DNA of 58,492 nucleotides. Origin: Aliidiomarina sanyensis (GTDB lineage Bacteria; Pseudomonadota; Gammaproteobacteria; Enterobacterales; Alteromonadaceae). The notes under the pieces were generated by a model. It saw nothing but the letters and a program-made list of their open reading frames with translations. It did not search any database and was not told where the DNA came from. Each line of letters opens with the position of its first letter. The first letter of the stretch is position 1. The translations under genes and the position numbers were made by a program. Of the stretch, positions 1 through 8,436 are shown in pieces. The DNA is taken from contig NZ_PIPM01000011.1 of the NCBI RefSeq assembly GCF_003987175.1, positions 1 through 58,492 on the forward strand. The letters are read 5' to 3'.

Positions 1-67
1 CTAAAATGTCTTCTGGAGAATCACAGCCTTCAAGCAGCTGATCGATAAGTTTTTCTGATATTGGCAT
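1..67 (-). CDS. IS256-family transposase, N-terminal fragment (partial)
   Basis: Only the first 22 codons are in the window. The translation MPISEKLIDQLLEGCDSPED resembles the opening of IS256-family transposases, where a K-x-L-x-x-x-L-L-x-x-x-x-x-P-E-D-L pattern precedes the first helical domain. An SD of AAGGA lies 9 nt before the ATG at 67, so the start is well supported. The DDE catalytic domain would lie to the left and cannot be examined, so whether the gene is intact is unknown. Confidence 0.6.
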   Translation of the reverse strand, partial: MPISEKLIDQLLEGCDSPEDIL

Positions 68-129
68 TCTGATATCCTTCTAAGGAGTTGATAAGAATGC
101 CATTTACACAGATATTTTTACACTCTCCC
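1..129 (-). mobile_element. End of an IS256-type insertion sequence (cut by window edge)
   Basis: A transposase 5' end reads leftwards out of the window. Upstream of it, positions 101-129 hold a motif typical of IS256-family termini: TTTACACA followed about 10 nt later by TTTACACTC. The outer boundary is put at about 129, where the terminal sequence stops. The exact tip and any target duplication cannot be fixed because the other end is outside the window. Family assignment rests on the terminus and the first 22 transposase residues only. Confidence 0.65.
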
Positions 130-358
130 TATGCCTAATGTATGCCCTTGAAAGCGGGCGTCAACATCGCTGGTCGAACGGTTGAAGCTATTTGCTTAGG
201 ATGAGCTGACTCTGAGTGTTACTTTCCCTTATAAAGTGTGTTAACAATATATCATCACTTCTGGCAATCGCTTCGACTACCGGGATTGAATGTGTTTTTG
301 CGCCCTTATTCATTTACTTAGCGTCATTTACGTAGCGTGCTATTTCCATAAGGCTTTC

Positions 359-790
359 ATGAAATATCCAGTGAAAAAACTGCTCATCAATTTTGGTGGA
401 TACACATTTTGGGGACTACTTTTTGTGTGGGGAGTCGCCGCTCTTCTGCTGAAAAGCTGTGAGTCGCTGTGTTACCACGAGGTTTTGCATACCGAACACT
501 CTCCAAACGGAGCCTTCTCTGCAGAGATTTATATTGGGGATTGTGGTGGAGCTACGACCGACTTTTATGGTGGCGTCAATGTTACGAGCAAAAATGGGGA
601 CGAAGTTTTTGAGCGGTTAATAACTTTCAGAGGACGACCTGAAGAAACTGGGCTAGAAGTTAGGTGGTCGAGTGATGAGGAGCTTGTGATTAGCATTTCA
701 GACCTCCATAAAGTGCGCACGTTAAGACCGCGCAGTAAGTTCTCCTCGGGATTCAATACAAATTATGAATTCAGACACGAAGCCAACTAA
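359..790 (+). CDS. Small single-TM protein of unknown function
   Basis: This is a 143-residue protein. The ATG at 359 was chosen because AAGG lies 6 nt upstream; a longer frame from 290 has no clear SD. Residues 10-30 form a membrane helix. The rest is a small polar domain containing HSPNGAFSAEIYIGDCGGAT, which resembles the SPDGK...DCGATT pattern of a widespread small hypothetical envelope family. That resemblance gives no biochemical role. The domain after the helix is probably periplasmic. The gene stands alone between the IS end and another small membrane protein, so it may be accessory. Confidence 0.6.
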   Translation: MKYPVKKLLINFGGYTFWGLLFVWGVAALLLKSCESLCYHEVLHTEHSPNGAFSAEIYIGDCGGATTDFYGGVNVTSKNGDEVFERLITFRGRPEETGLEVRWSSDEELVISISDLHKVRTLRPRSKFSSGFNTNYEFRHEAN

Positions 791-880
791 GATAACAGCA
801 GAATCGCGTCCACGGCTCTTGCGATTTGCTGCAGCGAACACTGTTTTGACAATAAAAATACGAACGAAAAGGAATAAGTT

Positions 881-1069
881 TTGAATCCAGAATACATTGA
901 AGCAAGCAGACAGTATTTCGTGGGTTGGGGAACCCTCATGTTGATTAATGCGGTACTGGCCCAAGGAAAAAACCGGAGTGGTCTCGTCTGGTTCTTTATT
1001 TCCCTATTTATAGGACCCTTTGCAACGCTAATTTTAGCGTTAATTCCCAAATTGCCTGAAAGCCGCTGA
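881..1069 (+). CDS. Small membrane protein (62 aa), unknown function
   Basis: The likely start is TTG at 881, with AAGGA ending 7 nt upstream. The 62-residue product has an amphipathic N-terminus, then a hydrophobic stretch at about residues 35-57 ending in a short basic tail. A hairpin just after the stop (1073-1096, GACGGGTG paired with CACCCGTC) lacks a T-run but could mark the transcript end. No family recognised. The good SD and membrane-like composition support a real gene; its small size keeps confidence moderate. Confidence 0.5.
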   Translation: MNPEYIEASRQYFVGWGTLMLINAVLAQGKNRSGLVWFFISLFIGPFATLILALIPKLPESR

Positions 1070-1123
1070 AACGGACGGGTGAACGAGCACCCGTCTCAGT
1101 ATTCGGGAGGCTCCCTGCTCCCC

Positions 1124-1384
1124 TTAGCCGCGCGCTCGGAATATTAGTTTCCAAATATTCTTTCGTGCATCGACGAGTGCCATCCCAAGTCCCATAGCGA
1201 GTAGTAAGCCACTTAACCACAGTGCACTCTCGGCGATGACGGCTGCTATGGTGACTACGATAACCGCGACAGTCGTGCTTTCGGTGGCGAAGAAAATGAC
1301 ACCGAGAATAAGCCAACTTACCAACACGGTTCCCCAAATAGTCACTAGAGCGACCTTTTTATTTAGCTTTTTCAATATCTTCAT
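1124..1384 (-). CDS. Small two-TM protein (86 aa), unknown function
   Basis: The ATG at 1384 is preceded by AAGGATATTCAC, a good SD. The product has a basic N-terminus (MKILKKLNKK), a first membrane helix at about residues 11-34, a second hydrophobic stretch at about 38-70, and a basic C-terminus (ARKNIWKLIFRARG), suggesting both ends are cytoplasmic. It is divergent from the ECF sigma gene across a 143-bp spacer. No family is recognised. Because of its position it could share control with the sigma operon, but nothing in the sequence demonstrates this. Confidence 0.5.
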   Translation of the reverse strand: MKILKKLNKKVALVTIWGTVLVSWLILGVIFFATESTTVAVIVVTIAAVIAESALWLSGLLLAMGLGMALVDARKNIWKLIFRARG

Positions 1385-1459
1385 GTGAATATCCTTTGAT
1401 ATGAATGGGTTTCATGGATATCAGTCGGTAAGCCAGCCAAAAAATAACAAAAATATTTT

Positions 1460-1488
1460 TGTAAGATTTATCTGAGCGGCACGACTAA
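1460..1488 (+). promoter_or_regulatory. Candidate ECF-type promoter upstream of the sigma factor gene
   Basis: TGTAAG (1460-1465) and CGACTAA (1482-1488) are separated by 16 nt, closely matching the TGTAA / CG[AT]CTAA -35 and -10 boxes of several ECF sigma groups. The sigma gene starts 39 nt downstream, so autoregulation is likely. The call is from motif inspection only. Confidence 0.5.
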
Positions 1489-1527
1489 CGTCGTTGTGCT
1501 CATTTTTCTGCTACAGGAAGGCTTCTT

Positions 1528-2037
1528 TTGAAAAATATGCTCCAAGGCGCGCCAGCTCGCGATGAAATTATCCAACACTATTGGCCAAGGATATCTCGGG
1601 CGGCTATGGGCTATGAGCATAACCCCACGTTACGCGAGGAGTTGGCACAAGAAATGGCATTTGAAGTTTGGCGTGCGCTTGCGACCTTCTCAAACCAATG
1701 TGCACTCAATACCTACATTTATCGTGTGATGCACAATGTAGGTGTCGATCACATCCGTCGAGCTGGGCGCCAACCTATTACCTGCAACGAAGAAGAGCCT
1801 GTGTCGCTCTCCCCTTGCCCTGAACGTGTCGTGAGTGATGCGCAGAATCAAGCGCGGTTGCTAAGAGCGGTGCACAGGCTACCGCTTAGCTTACGTCAGG
1901 TCGTATTACTCAAGCTTGAGGATCTCAGCAACATCGAAATTGCTGAGACATTGGGAATTAGCGAATCGAATGTGGGTGTGCGGCTAAACCGCGGGAAACG
2001 CCAGTTAATGGAATTAATGCAAGGAACCACGCCATGA
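1528..2037 (+). CDS. ECF-type RNA polymerase sigma factor
   Basis: This 169-residue sigma-70 family protein begins at TTG 1528 with AGGAAG upstream. Region 2 covers about residues 15-80: the segment around HYWPRISRAA, the acidic ELAQEMAFEVW helix and the TYIYRVMHNVGVDHIRR segment that contacts the -10 element. Region 4 covers about 105-165: LPLSLRQVVLLKLEDLSNIE followed by the helix-turn-helix IAETLGISESNVGVRLNRGK. There is no region 1.1 or 3, as in ECF sigmas. Its stop overlaps the next gene by 4 nt (ATGA), pairing it with a membrane protein that is probably its anti-sigma factor. The signal is unknown. Confidence 0.85.
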   Translation: MKNMLQGAPARDEIIQHYWPRISRAAMGYEHNPTLREELAQEMAFEVWRALATFSNQCALNTYIYRVMHNVGVDHIRRAGRQPITCNEEEPVSLSPCPERVVSDAQNQARLLRAVHRLPLSLRQVVLLKLEDLSNIEIAETLGISESNVGVRLNRGKRQLMELMQGTTP

Positions 2038-2588
2038 AGAACGATGATCTAGATGAATTGAGTGCGCTCTGGCAGGAGCAAGCGCCCAAGGCACAGCTTA
2101 ACCTGACTGATTTGCAACGCAAATACCGAAAACATCGTTGGCTGATGCGTTTCAATTTAGTTATCGAGCCGATGTTATTGGTCATTGTCACCAGTCTCGC
2201 GGTTTGGGGGCTACTGAGTGGTGAGACCTTGCATAAGACGCTTTGGATTGCGGTGTTGGTGATTTGGGGCTGGGTATTGTTCGTTCCCTTGACGGTCAGT
2301 CGTTGGCGCAGCTTTAGACTGATGAAAAGTAAGTCGTTGCGTGAATCGGTGGACGACCATATTCATTTGCTTGACCAAGAAATTTTGCGCTGGCGATTGA
2401 GCTTTTACGCGACAGGAACGCTCCTTGTGGTGTTGCTGGCGCTTACGGTATGGACATTTATTTCTGAACTCCATGCATATCCCTTGTGGGTGGAGATGAT
2501 TGTTTTCGCTGGCCTCATTCTATTGATGGCTTTCTTTCGGAAGCGACGTCAGGCGTGCGAGGTGCTAAGAGAAAGTTTTATGCAATAG
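2034..2588 (+). CDS. Polytopic membrane protein, probable anti-sigma partner
   Basis: This 184-residue protein starts inside the sigma gene's stop (ATGA), so the two are translationally coupled. Its cytoplasmic N-terminus (DDLDELSALWQEQ) is followed by four membrane helices at about 42-61, 70-88, 123-142 and 150-168, with a charged cytoplasmic loop between helices 2 and 3. It lacks the HxxxCxxC motif of zinc-type anti-sigma factors. The LWQEQ-like N-terminus followed by four helices is seen in membrane proteins paired with ECF sigmas. The anti-sigma role is inferred from coupling and topology. Confidence 0.6.
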   Translation: MKNDDLDELSALWQEQAPKAQLNLTDLQRKYRKHRWLMRFNLVIEPMLLVIVTSLAVWGLLSGETLHKTLWIAVLVIWGWVLFVPLTVSRWRSFRLMKSKSLRESVDDHIHLLDQEILRWRLSFYATGTLLVVLLALTVWTFISELHAYPLWVEMIVFAGLILLMAFFRKRRQACEVLRESFMQ

Positions 2589-2620
2589 CATGTAAGAAAA
2601 TAAATGATCGGACGACTGCT

Positions 2621-2647
2621 ATCCCTGAGTATTCACTTCACAGGGAT
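2621..2647 (+). promoter_or_regulatory. Hairpin covering the Shine-Dalgarno of the amidohydrolase gene
   Basis: ATCCCTG (2621-2627) is complementary to CAGGGAT (2641-2647) across a 13-nt loop. The right arm contains AGGGA, the only SD-like sequence before the ATG at 2654, at 7 nt spacing. If it forms, the stem would occlude ribosome binding. Seen in sequence; function is inferred. Confidence 0.35.
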
Positions 2648-2653
2648 TTTCAA

Positions 2654-4096
2654 ATGAAAAATAGTTTACATGCCTTTGCACTGGGTTGGTTGGTTTTGTC
2701 ATCGAGTGCGTTTGCTGTCACCGAATCAGAAACGAGCTCTTCGATTTTATATACCAATGCAACCATCGTTCAACCTGACCAACAACAGGTGACACCGAAT
2801 GGGTACCTTTGGGTTGTCGATGGACGGTTTCGCGCTGTGGGCGCAACCCGCCCTGAATCTTCAACTGACGCACAAGTGATTGACCTCGCTGGTGCCTATG
2901 TCATGCCCGGCTTTATTGACACTCATGCGCACATGAGCCTTGGAGCCGTGTCGTTTTCTATGATGGATGGCGAGTTTCTGTTGCATGCGGAGAATCAACT
3001 GGAGATTGGGCAGTGGAACGCAAAGAAGCTCTTGGAATTTGGTGTCACAAGCATACGAAATCCTGGGGGTGATACGCGGGCGAACTTGGCCTACCGAGAT
3101 GCGCAGATTGCCGGTGAACTTCTCGGCCCACGCGCCTACGTGGCGGGAGCTATCTTGAACACGGATCCTTTTGCAGGGCTAGTGGTCAATGTTGATAATC
3201 AGGTCGCGATTCAGTCTGCGGTAACGTATCAGGCCGAACAAGGTGTTGATTTCATTAAACTATATACTGGATTGAATGAGCAGCAGGTGGACGTCGCTGT
3301 GCAGGCTGCGAGGGACTACAATCTGCCGGTGATCGGTCACCTGGAGTCATTAAGTTGGACCCGTGGCGCCGAGCTCGGTATTCAGCATTTCGTTCATGCG
3401 ATGCCTATTTCTCCAGAACTCTTGCCATACCATCTTCGAGAGTCTTATCAAGCCGAGCAACGGCCAGGAACCTTTAGTTTTTTTGAGTGGTATGATGCGG
3501 TTGATTTGAGCAGCAATGAAATGCGTACGATGATTGACACTCTGGTGCGTCATGCAGTGAAGGTTGATCCAACACTCATTGTCTTCTACAACGCCTTTTT
3601 TGGCGACCAGTTGGACGTCACAGCGCATCCTCAGATGGCGCATGCCCATCCTCAACTGGTTGAGAATTGGCGGGACTTCTATCACTTTAATTTAGGTTGG
3701 AGTGAGGATGATTTTGCGCGGGCTCAAGCAGTATGGCCCAAAGTCCTTGAGTTGGTGAATACGTTGTATTTAGCAGGTGTCAAGTTGAGCATAGGAACGG
3801 ATTTGGGCAATCCATGGGTTATCCCCGGCGTGAGCTATTTTCAGGAAATGAGACTTCTCAATGAGGCGGGCATTCCGCCGTTCGAGGTCTTGAGATTAGC
3901 GACCGAAAACGGTGCGCTTGTTCTTGGCATGGGCCATGAACTTGGCAAGCTGGAGGTGGGCTACATTGCAGACTTCCTTGTGTTTGAACAGAATCCAGCA
4001 GAGGATCTGAGTCATTTAGACACGCTGCTGCAGGTGATTCAGAGTGGCGAAGAGGTTTTCGCTTCCGATAACAAGCGTGACTCCTATTCCCAATAG
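2654..4096 (+). CDS. Secreted metal-dependent amidohydrolase
   Basis: The 480-residue protein starts at ATG 2654, which gives a clean signal peptide ending about AFA-VTES; the reading frame extends 56 codons upstream but overlaps the previous gene. It has the composite-domain amidohydrolase fold. Visible metal-site residues are His91 and His93 (IDTHAHMSLG), Lys202 (DFIKLYTG, the usual carbamylated lysine), His229 (VIGHLES), His248 in GIQHFVHAM and Asp383 (SIGTDLGNP), so the full binuclear site looks present. Members of this exported branch include cyclic imide and Xaa-Pro-type hydrolases; the substrate cannot be told. It acts in the periplasm and precedes a secreted prolyl oligopeptidase. Confidence 0.8.
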   Translation: MKNSLHAFALGWLVLSSSAFAVTESETSSSILYTNATIVQPDQQQVTPNGYLWVVDGRFRAVGATRPESSTDAQVIDLAGAYVMPGFIDTHAHMSLGAVSFSMMDGEFLLHAENQLEIGQWNAKKLLEFGVTSIRNPGGDTRANLAYRDAQIAGELLGPRAYVAGAILNTDPFAGLVVNVDNQVAIQSAVTYQAEQGVDFIKLYTGLNEQQVDVAVQAARDYNLPVIGHLESLSWTRGAELGIQHFVHAMPISPELLPYHLRESYQAEQRPGTFSFFEWYDAVDLSSNEMRTMIDTLVRHAVKVDPTLIVFYNAFFGDQLDVTAHPQMAHAHPQLVENWRDFYHFNLGWSEDDFARAQAVWPKVLELVNTLYLAGVKLSIGTDLGNPWVIPGVSYFQEMRLLNEAGIPPFEVLRLATENGALVLGMGHELGKLEVGYIADFLVFEQNPAEDLSHLDTLLQVIQSGEEVFASDNKRDSYSQ

Positions 4097-4160
4097 GCAA
4101 GGCCACCATACTTTGTTACTCTTGTGATGCTATAACAATAACAATCGGAGCTACTCCCTC

Positions 4161-6296
4161 ATGAAGAAATCGCTTCCACTGCTGGCTGCGGTGGTCTTGA
4201 CCGCGTGCGGCCAGGCGCCTGCCCCAGAGCAGCAAACAGGACATAATTTGACGTATCCAGAAACGCACCGTGGTGATGTGGTCGACACCTATTTTGGACA
4301 TGAAGTCGCAGACCCTTACCGTTGGCTTGAAGATGATCGCAGTCCCGAGACCGCAGCTTGGGTTCAGGCTCAAAATGAACTGACGTTCTCGTTCCTTGAG
4401 CAAATCCCTTATCGGGCTAATATCCGTGAGCGCTTGCAGGACTCATGGAACTTTGAACGGGTCGGCGCTCCATTTGTTGAAGGTGATTACACCTACTTCT
4501 ATCGCAATGACGGGCTGCAAAACCAATTTGTTTTGTACCGCCAGAAAGAAGATGGTGAGCCAGAAGTATTTTTAGATCCCAACACCTTCAGCGCAGATGG
4601 CACAACGTCATTGGCCACCATCAGTTTCTCACGAGACGGCAGCCTTGCGGCCTATGCAATCTCTGAGGGTGGTAGTGACTGGCGCAAGATTATCGTGATT
4701 GATGCGAAAACCGGTGAACAAATTGGTGATGTGCTAGAAGACATTAAGTTCAGCGGCATTCAGTGGGTCGGCAACGAAGGCTTCTATTACTCAAGCTACG
4801 ACAAGCCCGATGGCAGTGAGCTCTCGGCCATGACTGAGCAGCATAAGCTCTATTTCCATCGGTTAGGCACGCCCCAGTCGGACGATCAGGTGGTCTTTGG
4901 TGAGGCTCCGGGAGAGGAACATCGTTATGTGGGTGCGCAAGTAACCCGTGATGACCGTTACTTGCTGGTTTCTGCAGCGGTTTCAACGTCCGGCAATAAA
5001 CTATTTATTAAAGATTTAGAGAATCCGGATGCTGGCTTTACGGCGATTGTAGATACCACGGACCACGATGTGGGTTTGCTCACGGCAAAAGATGATCAGT
5101 TGTTCCTGTTGACCAATCGTGATGCGCCAAATCGTCGCGTTGTGACGGTCAGTGCTGCAAATCCGCAACCAGAGCATTGGCAAGATGTTATTCCACAGTC
5201 CGAGCATGTACTGCGAGCTTCTACCGGTGGTGGTTATCTTTTTGCAAACTACATTGTTGATGCTGTCACTCAAGTAAAGCAGTACGACTTTGATGGCACG
5301 CTCGTTCGCGAAGTCGACTTGCCGGGTGTGGGCAGTGCGGGCGGCTTCTCGGGCAAGATCGACGCGGAAGTGTTGTACTTTAGCTTTGCTAATTACACGA
5401 CGCCGAGCAGTATCTTCAGCTTTGATCCTGCGACTGGCGAAAGCAAACTCTTTAACCAACCCGAGACCTTGTTTGACCCCGAAAACTATGTGTCCGAGCA
5501 GGTGTTCTATACCTCTCAAGATGGCACACAGATCCCGATGATTATCAGCTATCGCAAGGATCTTGAACTCGATGGCACGAATCCTACCATCCTCTTTGGC
5601 TATGGTGGCTTTAATATCAGCCTGACCCCTTCTTTCAGTGTGGCAAACGCGGTCTGGATGGACATGGGCGGTATTTACGCGGTGGCCAATATTCGGGGCG
5701 GCGGTGAGTATGGGAAAGCGTGGCACGATGCCGGTCGCCAGATGAATCGCCAAAACGTGTTTGATGATTTTATTGCGGCTGCGGAGTTCTTGATTGATGA
5801 GAATTATACCAGCAGCGATAAGTTGGCCATTCGCGGTGGTTCCAATGGGGGTTTGTTGGTAGCCGCTGTTTCAACCCAGCGTCCTGAGCTGTTCCAGGTC
5901 GCGATTCCAGCCGTGGGTGTTTTGGATATGTTACGTTACCACACCTTTACCGCTGGCGCAGGTTGGGCGTATGACTATGGTACATCGGAGCAAAGCGAAG
6001 AAATGTTCGAGTACTTGTTAGGGTATTCGCCGGTTCACAATGTGCGTGAAGGCGTAAATCACCCAGCAACCTTAGTCACCACAGCAGATCATGATGACCG
6101 AGTGGTTCCTGCCCATTCATTTAAGTATGTGGCGGAGTTGCAGGCCAAAGATGGCGGTGCAAATCCGCAGCTGATCCGGATTGATGTGAATGCCGGACAT
6201 GGCGCGGGCATGCCGGTCTCCATGGTGATTGACCAAGCAGCAGATGTGTTCTCGTTTATCCTGTATAATATGGGCTATCAAGAATTGCCCCGATAA
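4161..6296 (+). CDS. Prolyl oligopeptidase family (S9A) lipoprotein
   Basis: The 711-residue product starts with a lipoprotein signal (VVLTACGQ, lipobox cysteine at 16). The mature part begins with the S9A N-terminal segment ([12 protein letters not shown]), continues as a seven-bladed propeller to about residue 420, then an alpha/beta-hydrolase domain. The catalytic triad is visible: Ser561 in GGSNGGLL, Asp646 in DHDDRVVP and His680 in NAGHGAG, very close to the porcine enzyme's numbering. It should cleave short proline-containing peptides on the periplasmic side of the envelope. The gene ends at a strong terminator. Together with the preceding amidohydrolase it suggests peptide scavenging. 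Confidence 0.9.
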   Translation: MKKSLPLLAAVVLTACGQAPAPEQQTGHNLTYPETHRGDVVDTYFGHEVADPYRWLEDDRSPETAAWVQAQNELTFSFLEQIPYRANIRERLQDSWNFERVGAPFVEGDYTYFYRNDGLQNQFVLYRQKEDGEPEVFLDPNTFSADGTTSLATISFSRDGSLAAYAISEGGSDWRKIIVIDAKTGEQIGDVLEDIKFSGIQWVGNEGFYYSSYDKPDGSELSAMTEQHKLYFHRLGTPQSDDQVVFGEAPGEEHRYVGAQVTRDDRYLLVSAAVSTSGNKLFIKDLENPDAGFTAIVDTTDHDVGLLTAKDDQLFLLTNRDAPNRRVVTVSAANPQPEHWQDVIPQSEHVLRASTGGGYLFANYIVDAVTQVKQYDFDGTLVREVDLPGVGSAGGFSGKIDAEVLYFSFANYTTPSSIFSFDPATGESKLFNQPETLFDPENYVSEQVFYTSQDGTQIPMIISYRKDLELDGTNPTILFGYGGFNISLTPSFSVANAVWMDMGGIYAVANIRGGGEYGKAWHDAGRQMNRQNVFDDFIAAAEFLIDENYTSSDKLAIRGGSNGGLLVAAVSTQRPELFQVAIPAVGVLDMLRYHTFTAGAGWAYDYGTSEQSEEMFEYLLGYSPVHNVREGVNHPATLVTTADHDDRVVPAHSFKYVAELQAKDGGANPQLIRIDVNAGHGAGMPVSMVIDQAADVFSFILYNMGYQELPR

Positions 6297-6316
6297 CGTA
6301 TTACGTAGGTCGATTC

Positions 6317-6344
6317 AGGGCACCTCCGGGTGCCCTTTGTTTTG
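6317..6344 (+). terminator. Rho-independent terminator after the S9 peptidase gene
   Basis: AGGGCACC and GGTGCCCT form a GC-rich stem around a short TCCG-type loop and are followed by TTGTTTTG. It ends the peptidase transcript and separates it from yjdM. Confidence 0.8.
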
Positions 6345-6378
6345 TATCGACTCGTGAAATAAAGAATAGGATCCCTCA

Positions 6379-6717
6379 ATGTCAGATTTTCCAAATTGCC
6401 CCAGTTGCCAGTCGACGTTTACCTATCATGATGGCCGGATGTTGGTCTGTCCGGAGTGCGGTCATGAGTGGATTGAGGGTGAGCAAAGTAGCACAGAGTC
6501 TGACGCGGTGATTAAGGATGCCAACGGAAATCCATTGGCGGATGGTGATACCGTCACTGTAATTAAAGATCTCAAAGTGAAAGGCTCGTCTCTGGTGGTG
6601 AAAGTGGGCACTAAAGTGAAAAATATTCGTTTAGTGGACGGCGATCACGACATTGACTGTAAAATCGATGGCATTGGCCCGATGAAGCTGAAATCGGAAT
6701 TTGTGAAAAAGGCTTAA
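6379..6717 (+). CDS. yjdM: YjdM (PhnA-type) zinc-ribbon protein
   Basis: This 112-residue cytoplasmic protein has an N-terminal zinc ribbon, CPSCQ...CPECGHEW (residues 7-10 and 26-29), followed by the YjdM C-terminal beta domain with [20 protein letters not shown] and the basic [11 protein letters not shown] strand. Length and motif order match the family formerly called PhnA; the phosphonoacetate hydrolase that shares the PhnA name is a different protein. No phn genes are nearby and the family's role is poorly defined. AGGA upstream of the ATG supports the start. It stands alone between a terminator and a convergent gene. Confidence 0.9.
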   Translation: MSDFPNCPSCQSTFTYHDGRMLVCPECGHEWIEGEQSSTESDAVIKDANGNPLADGDTVTVIKDLKVKGSSLVVKVGTKVKNIRLVDGDHDIDCKIDGIGPMKLKSEFVKKA

Positions 6718-6726
6718 TATCTCACG

Positions 6727-7776
6727 CTAATGCTCGCTCCATGGTGGGGCAATGTGTTGGCGCTCCACCCGCACCTGTCTATCTTCCCAGCAACCGCCAT
6801 ACAAGAAAGGAGGTGGTTGCGTGGGTAAAACGAATAGCAAATCGGTAAACCAGACACAGCCATCGGCATCGGTCTCCCAGTAGATCGGATACGTCATAAA
6901 GGCTCGCACCATCGCAAATTCCTGATGCTCCCACACGCTTCGCGCTTGGGCATGCGGTGTGGTGAGATGTACCTCCCAGATCAGACTATCTGTTGGCTTG
7001 TACGCTGTGGCGGTCTGCCGCATCCAATGCAGTGGCCATTGCAGTGGCGAATTAGCTTGGGTGCGAACATAGGCGACCGCATAGCCATTGTCCCGCTCTT
7101 GAATTAGCAGCCAATGAAAGACGGAGAAAGGCTGGGGCCACGCGTGAATATGGGTTTGTTCTGGTAGCGCAGCGTCGCCAATGGCTTGGGCGTTTTCCTT
7201 TTGTACGTGCGCGAAGGCGATCCAAGCAATCGCCCCAATCAATGCAGGAATCACGATATGTTTGCGTTGTCGCCAGATCCCCCAAAGCGCGAACAGGAGT
7301 GTTGCGGTGAAAATGGGGTCGATCACAAAAAGTAGTCCAAATGACAGGCGCTGATCGAACAAAGGGTAGCCAATTCCTACATCCCAGGCGGTGAGCAGAT
7401 CCGCACCAATATGACTCAAAATACCCAGTAAACTGACCATGAAAAGCAGTCCAAACGCGGGTAGCTCACGCGCTTTGGAACGCTGAAAATAGTGAAAAAG
7501 GGAATAGATACCGAATGCATAGAGTCCTGCCCAGAGCGGAGCGAGGAGGAGCGAATGGGTGTAGGTTCCGTGCCACAACGCATGATAAGCCAATGGGTCG
7601 ATCAGAAAGGTTAGGATATCGATATCGGGAAAGAGTCCGGCACCCGCGCCAATCCAAAGCGCCTGCCCGGGTGTCATGGAGGTAACCTTCTGCAGACGAT
7701 GTGTTTTGCGTGCATGCAGGCGCTGAACGCCGACACCGGCTAATGCACCGAGGGCGGCATGGGTCACCGGATCCAT
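6727..7776 (-). CDS. YdjM-family membrane-bound metal-dependent hydrolase (DUF457)
   Basis: The 349-residue inner-membrane protein opens with MDPVTHAALGALAG, the HxxxG start of the YdjM/DUF457 family. Family-typical polar motifs follow: GLFPDIDIL at about residues 48-56 and HGTYTHSLLLAPLW at about 69-82, then ILSHIGADLLTAWD at about 118-131. Several membrane helices occupy the first 200 residues; a soluble C-terminal domain of about 140 residues follows. Family members are annotated as hydrolases from their His/Asp pattern, but no substrate is established. It begins 6 bp after a TetR regulator gene on the same strand, so the two are probably one operon. Confidence 0.8.
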   Translation of the reverse strand: MDPVTHAALGALAGVGVQRLHARKTHRLQKVTSMTPGQALWIGAGAGLFPDIDILTFLIDPLAYHALWHGTYTHSLLLAPLWAGLYAFGIYSLFHYFQRSKARELPAFGLLFMVSLLGILSHIGADLLTAWDVGIGYPLFDQRLSFGLLFVIDPIFTATLLFALWGIWRQRKHIVIPALIGAIAWIAFAHVQKENAQAIGDAALPEQTHIHAWPQPFSVFHWLLIQERDNGYAVAYVRTQANSPLQWPLHWMRQTATAYKPTDSLIWEVHLTTPHAQARSVWEHQEFAMVRAFMTYPIYWETDADGCVWFTDLLFVLPTQPPPFLYGGCWEDRQVRVERQHIAPPWSEH

Positions 7777-7782
7777 ATGAGC

Positions 7783-8382
7783 CTACATCCAAAGGCCGAT
7801 TCGGTCCCCGCGTTTCAGCAGATTTTTTAGCTTCGCGCGGGTGTTGATTTGGTTGGCTGACTGATCATTTAGCCAATACACAAAGATCCCAATAAACAGA
7901 CTGCTTAACGCAATTTCCTGACCAATCCGTTTGCCATGACTGGCTTTCAGTTCGGCAGCCTCTCGGAACCATTGGACGGTCCGGCTAATACGCAAAAGAC
8001 CAGCGGCTTGTAGGTGAAAGTGACCGGGTTCTAGTTTATACAGGAGCATTTCACCGGTTAGCTTGTGATGTGACGCCAAGGAATCAAGCCATGTTTGAAT
8101 GACCTGATAAAGACGTTCCGCACCTGGGGATGGGCGATCAGCTTGATCATCATTTGGACTTTCCGGGGTGTTGTGTGGAAACTGAGCCAGAGTGATAGCG
8201 TCGGCCCGATCGAGCCATGCATCTACGAGGTCATCTTTTTGTGGAAAGTGAGTATGAATCTGCGCAAGAGAGATGTGCAGATGCCGAGCAATCTGAGCCA
8301 GGGTGAGTTTCTCCCACCCTGATTCATCACCTAGTTCAAGTGCAGCATCAACAAGGTCGTCGCGCGTGACAGCTTTGCGCAT
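7783..8382 (-). CDS. TetR-family transcriptional regulator
   Basis: The ATG at 8382 has GGAGG 9 nt upstream and is preferred over an in-frame GTG at 8388. The 199-residue product has an N-terminal TetR helix-turn-helix at about residues 8-52 (LVDAALELGDESGWEKLTL, then IARHLHISLAQIHTHFPQKD with the HFPQKDDL recognition-helix end). The rest is a divergent helical ligand/dimer domain. It lies just upstream of the YdjM-like gene, which it probably controls along with itself; the ligand is unknown. Confidence 0.8.
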   Translation of the reverse strand: MRKAVTRDDLVDAALELGDESGWEKLTLAQIARHLHISLAQIHTHFPQKDDLVDAWLDRADAITLAQFPHNTPESPNDDQADRPSPGAERLYQVIQTWLDSLASHHKLTGEMLLYKLEPGHFHLQAAGLLRISRTVQWFREAAELKASHGKRIGQEIALSSLFIGIFVYWLNDQSANQINTRAKLKNLLKRGDRIGLWM

Positions 8383-8436
8383 TTTCACGGTCCTCCATAC
8401 GAAATTTAACCTTAAGTATAGAAGCTCGGGCGCAAA

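Noticed and set aside
2486-2653. N-terminal extension of the amidohydrolase
   Set aside because: It overlaps the anti-sigma gene, lacks an SD and would bury the signal peptide; the start at 2654 is clearly better.
5016-5753. 245-residue frame on the strand opposite the S9 peptidase
   Set aside because: It lies wholly inside a gene with an intact triad and has no SD or recognisable motif; a codon-bias shadow.
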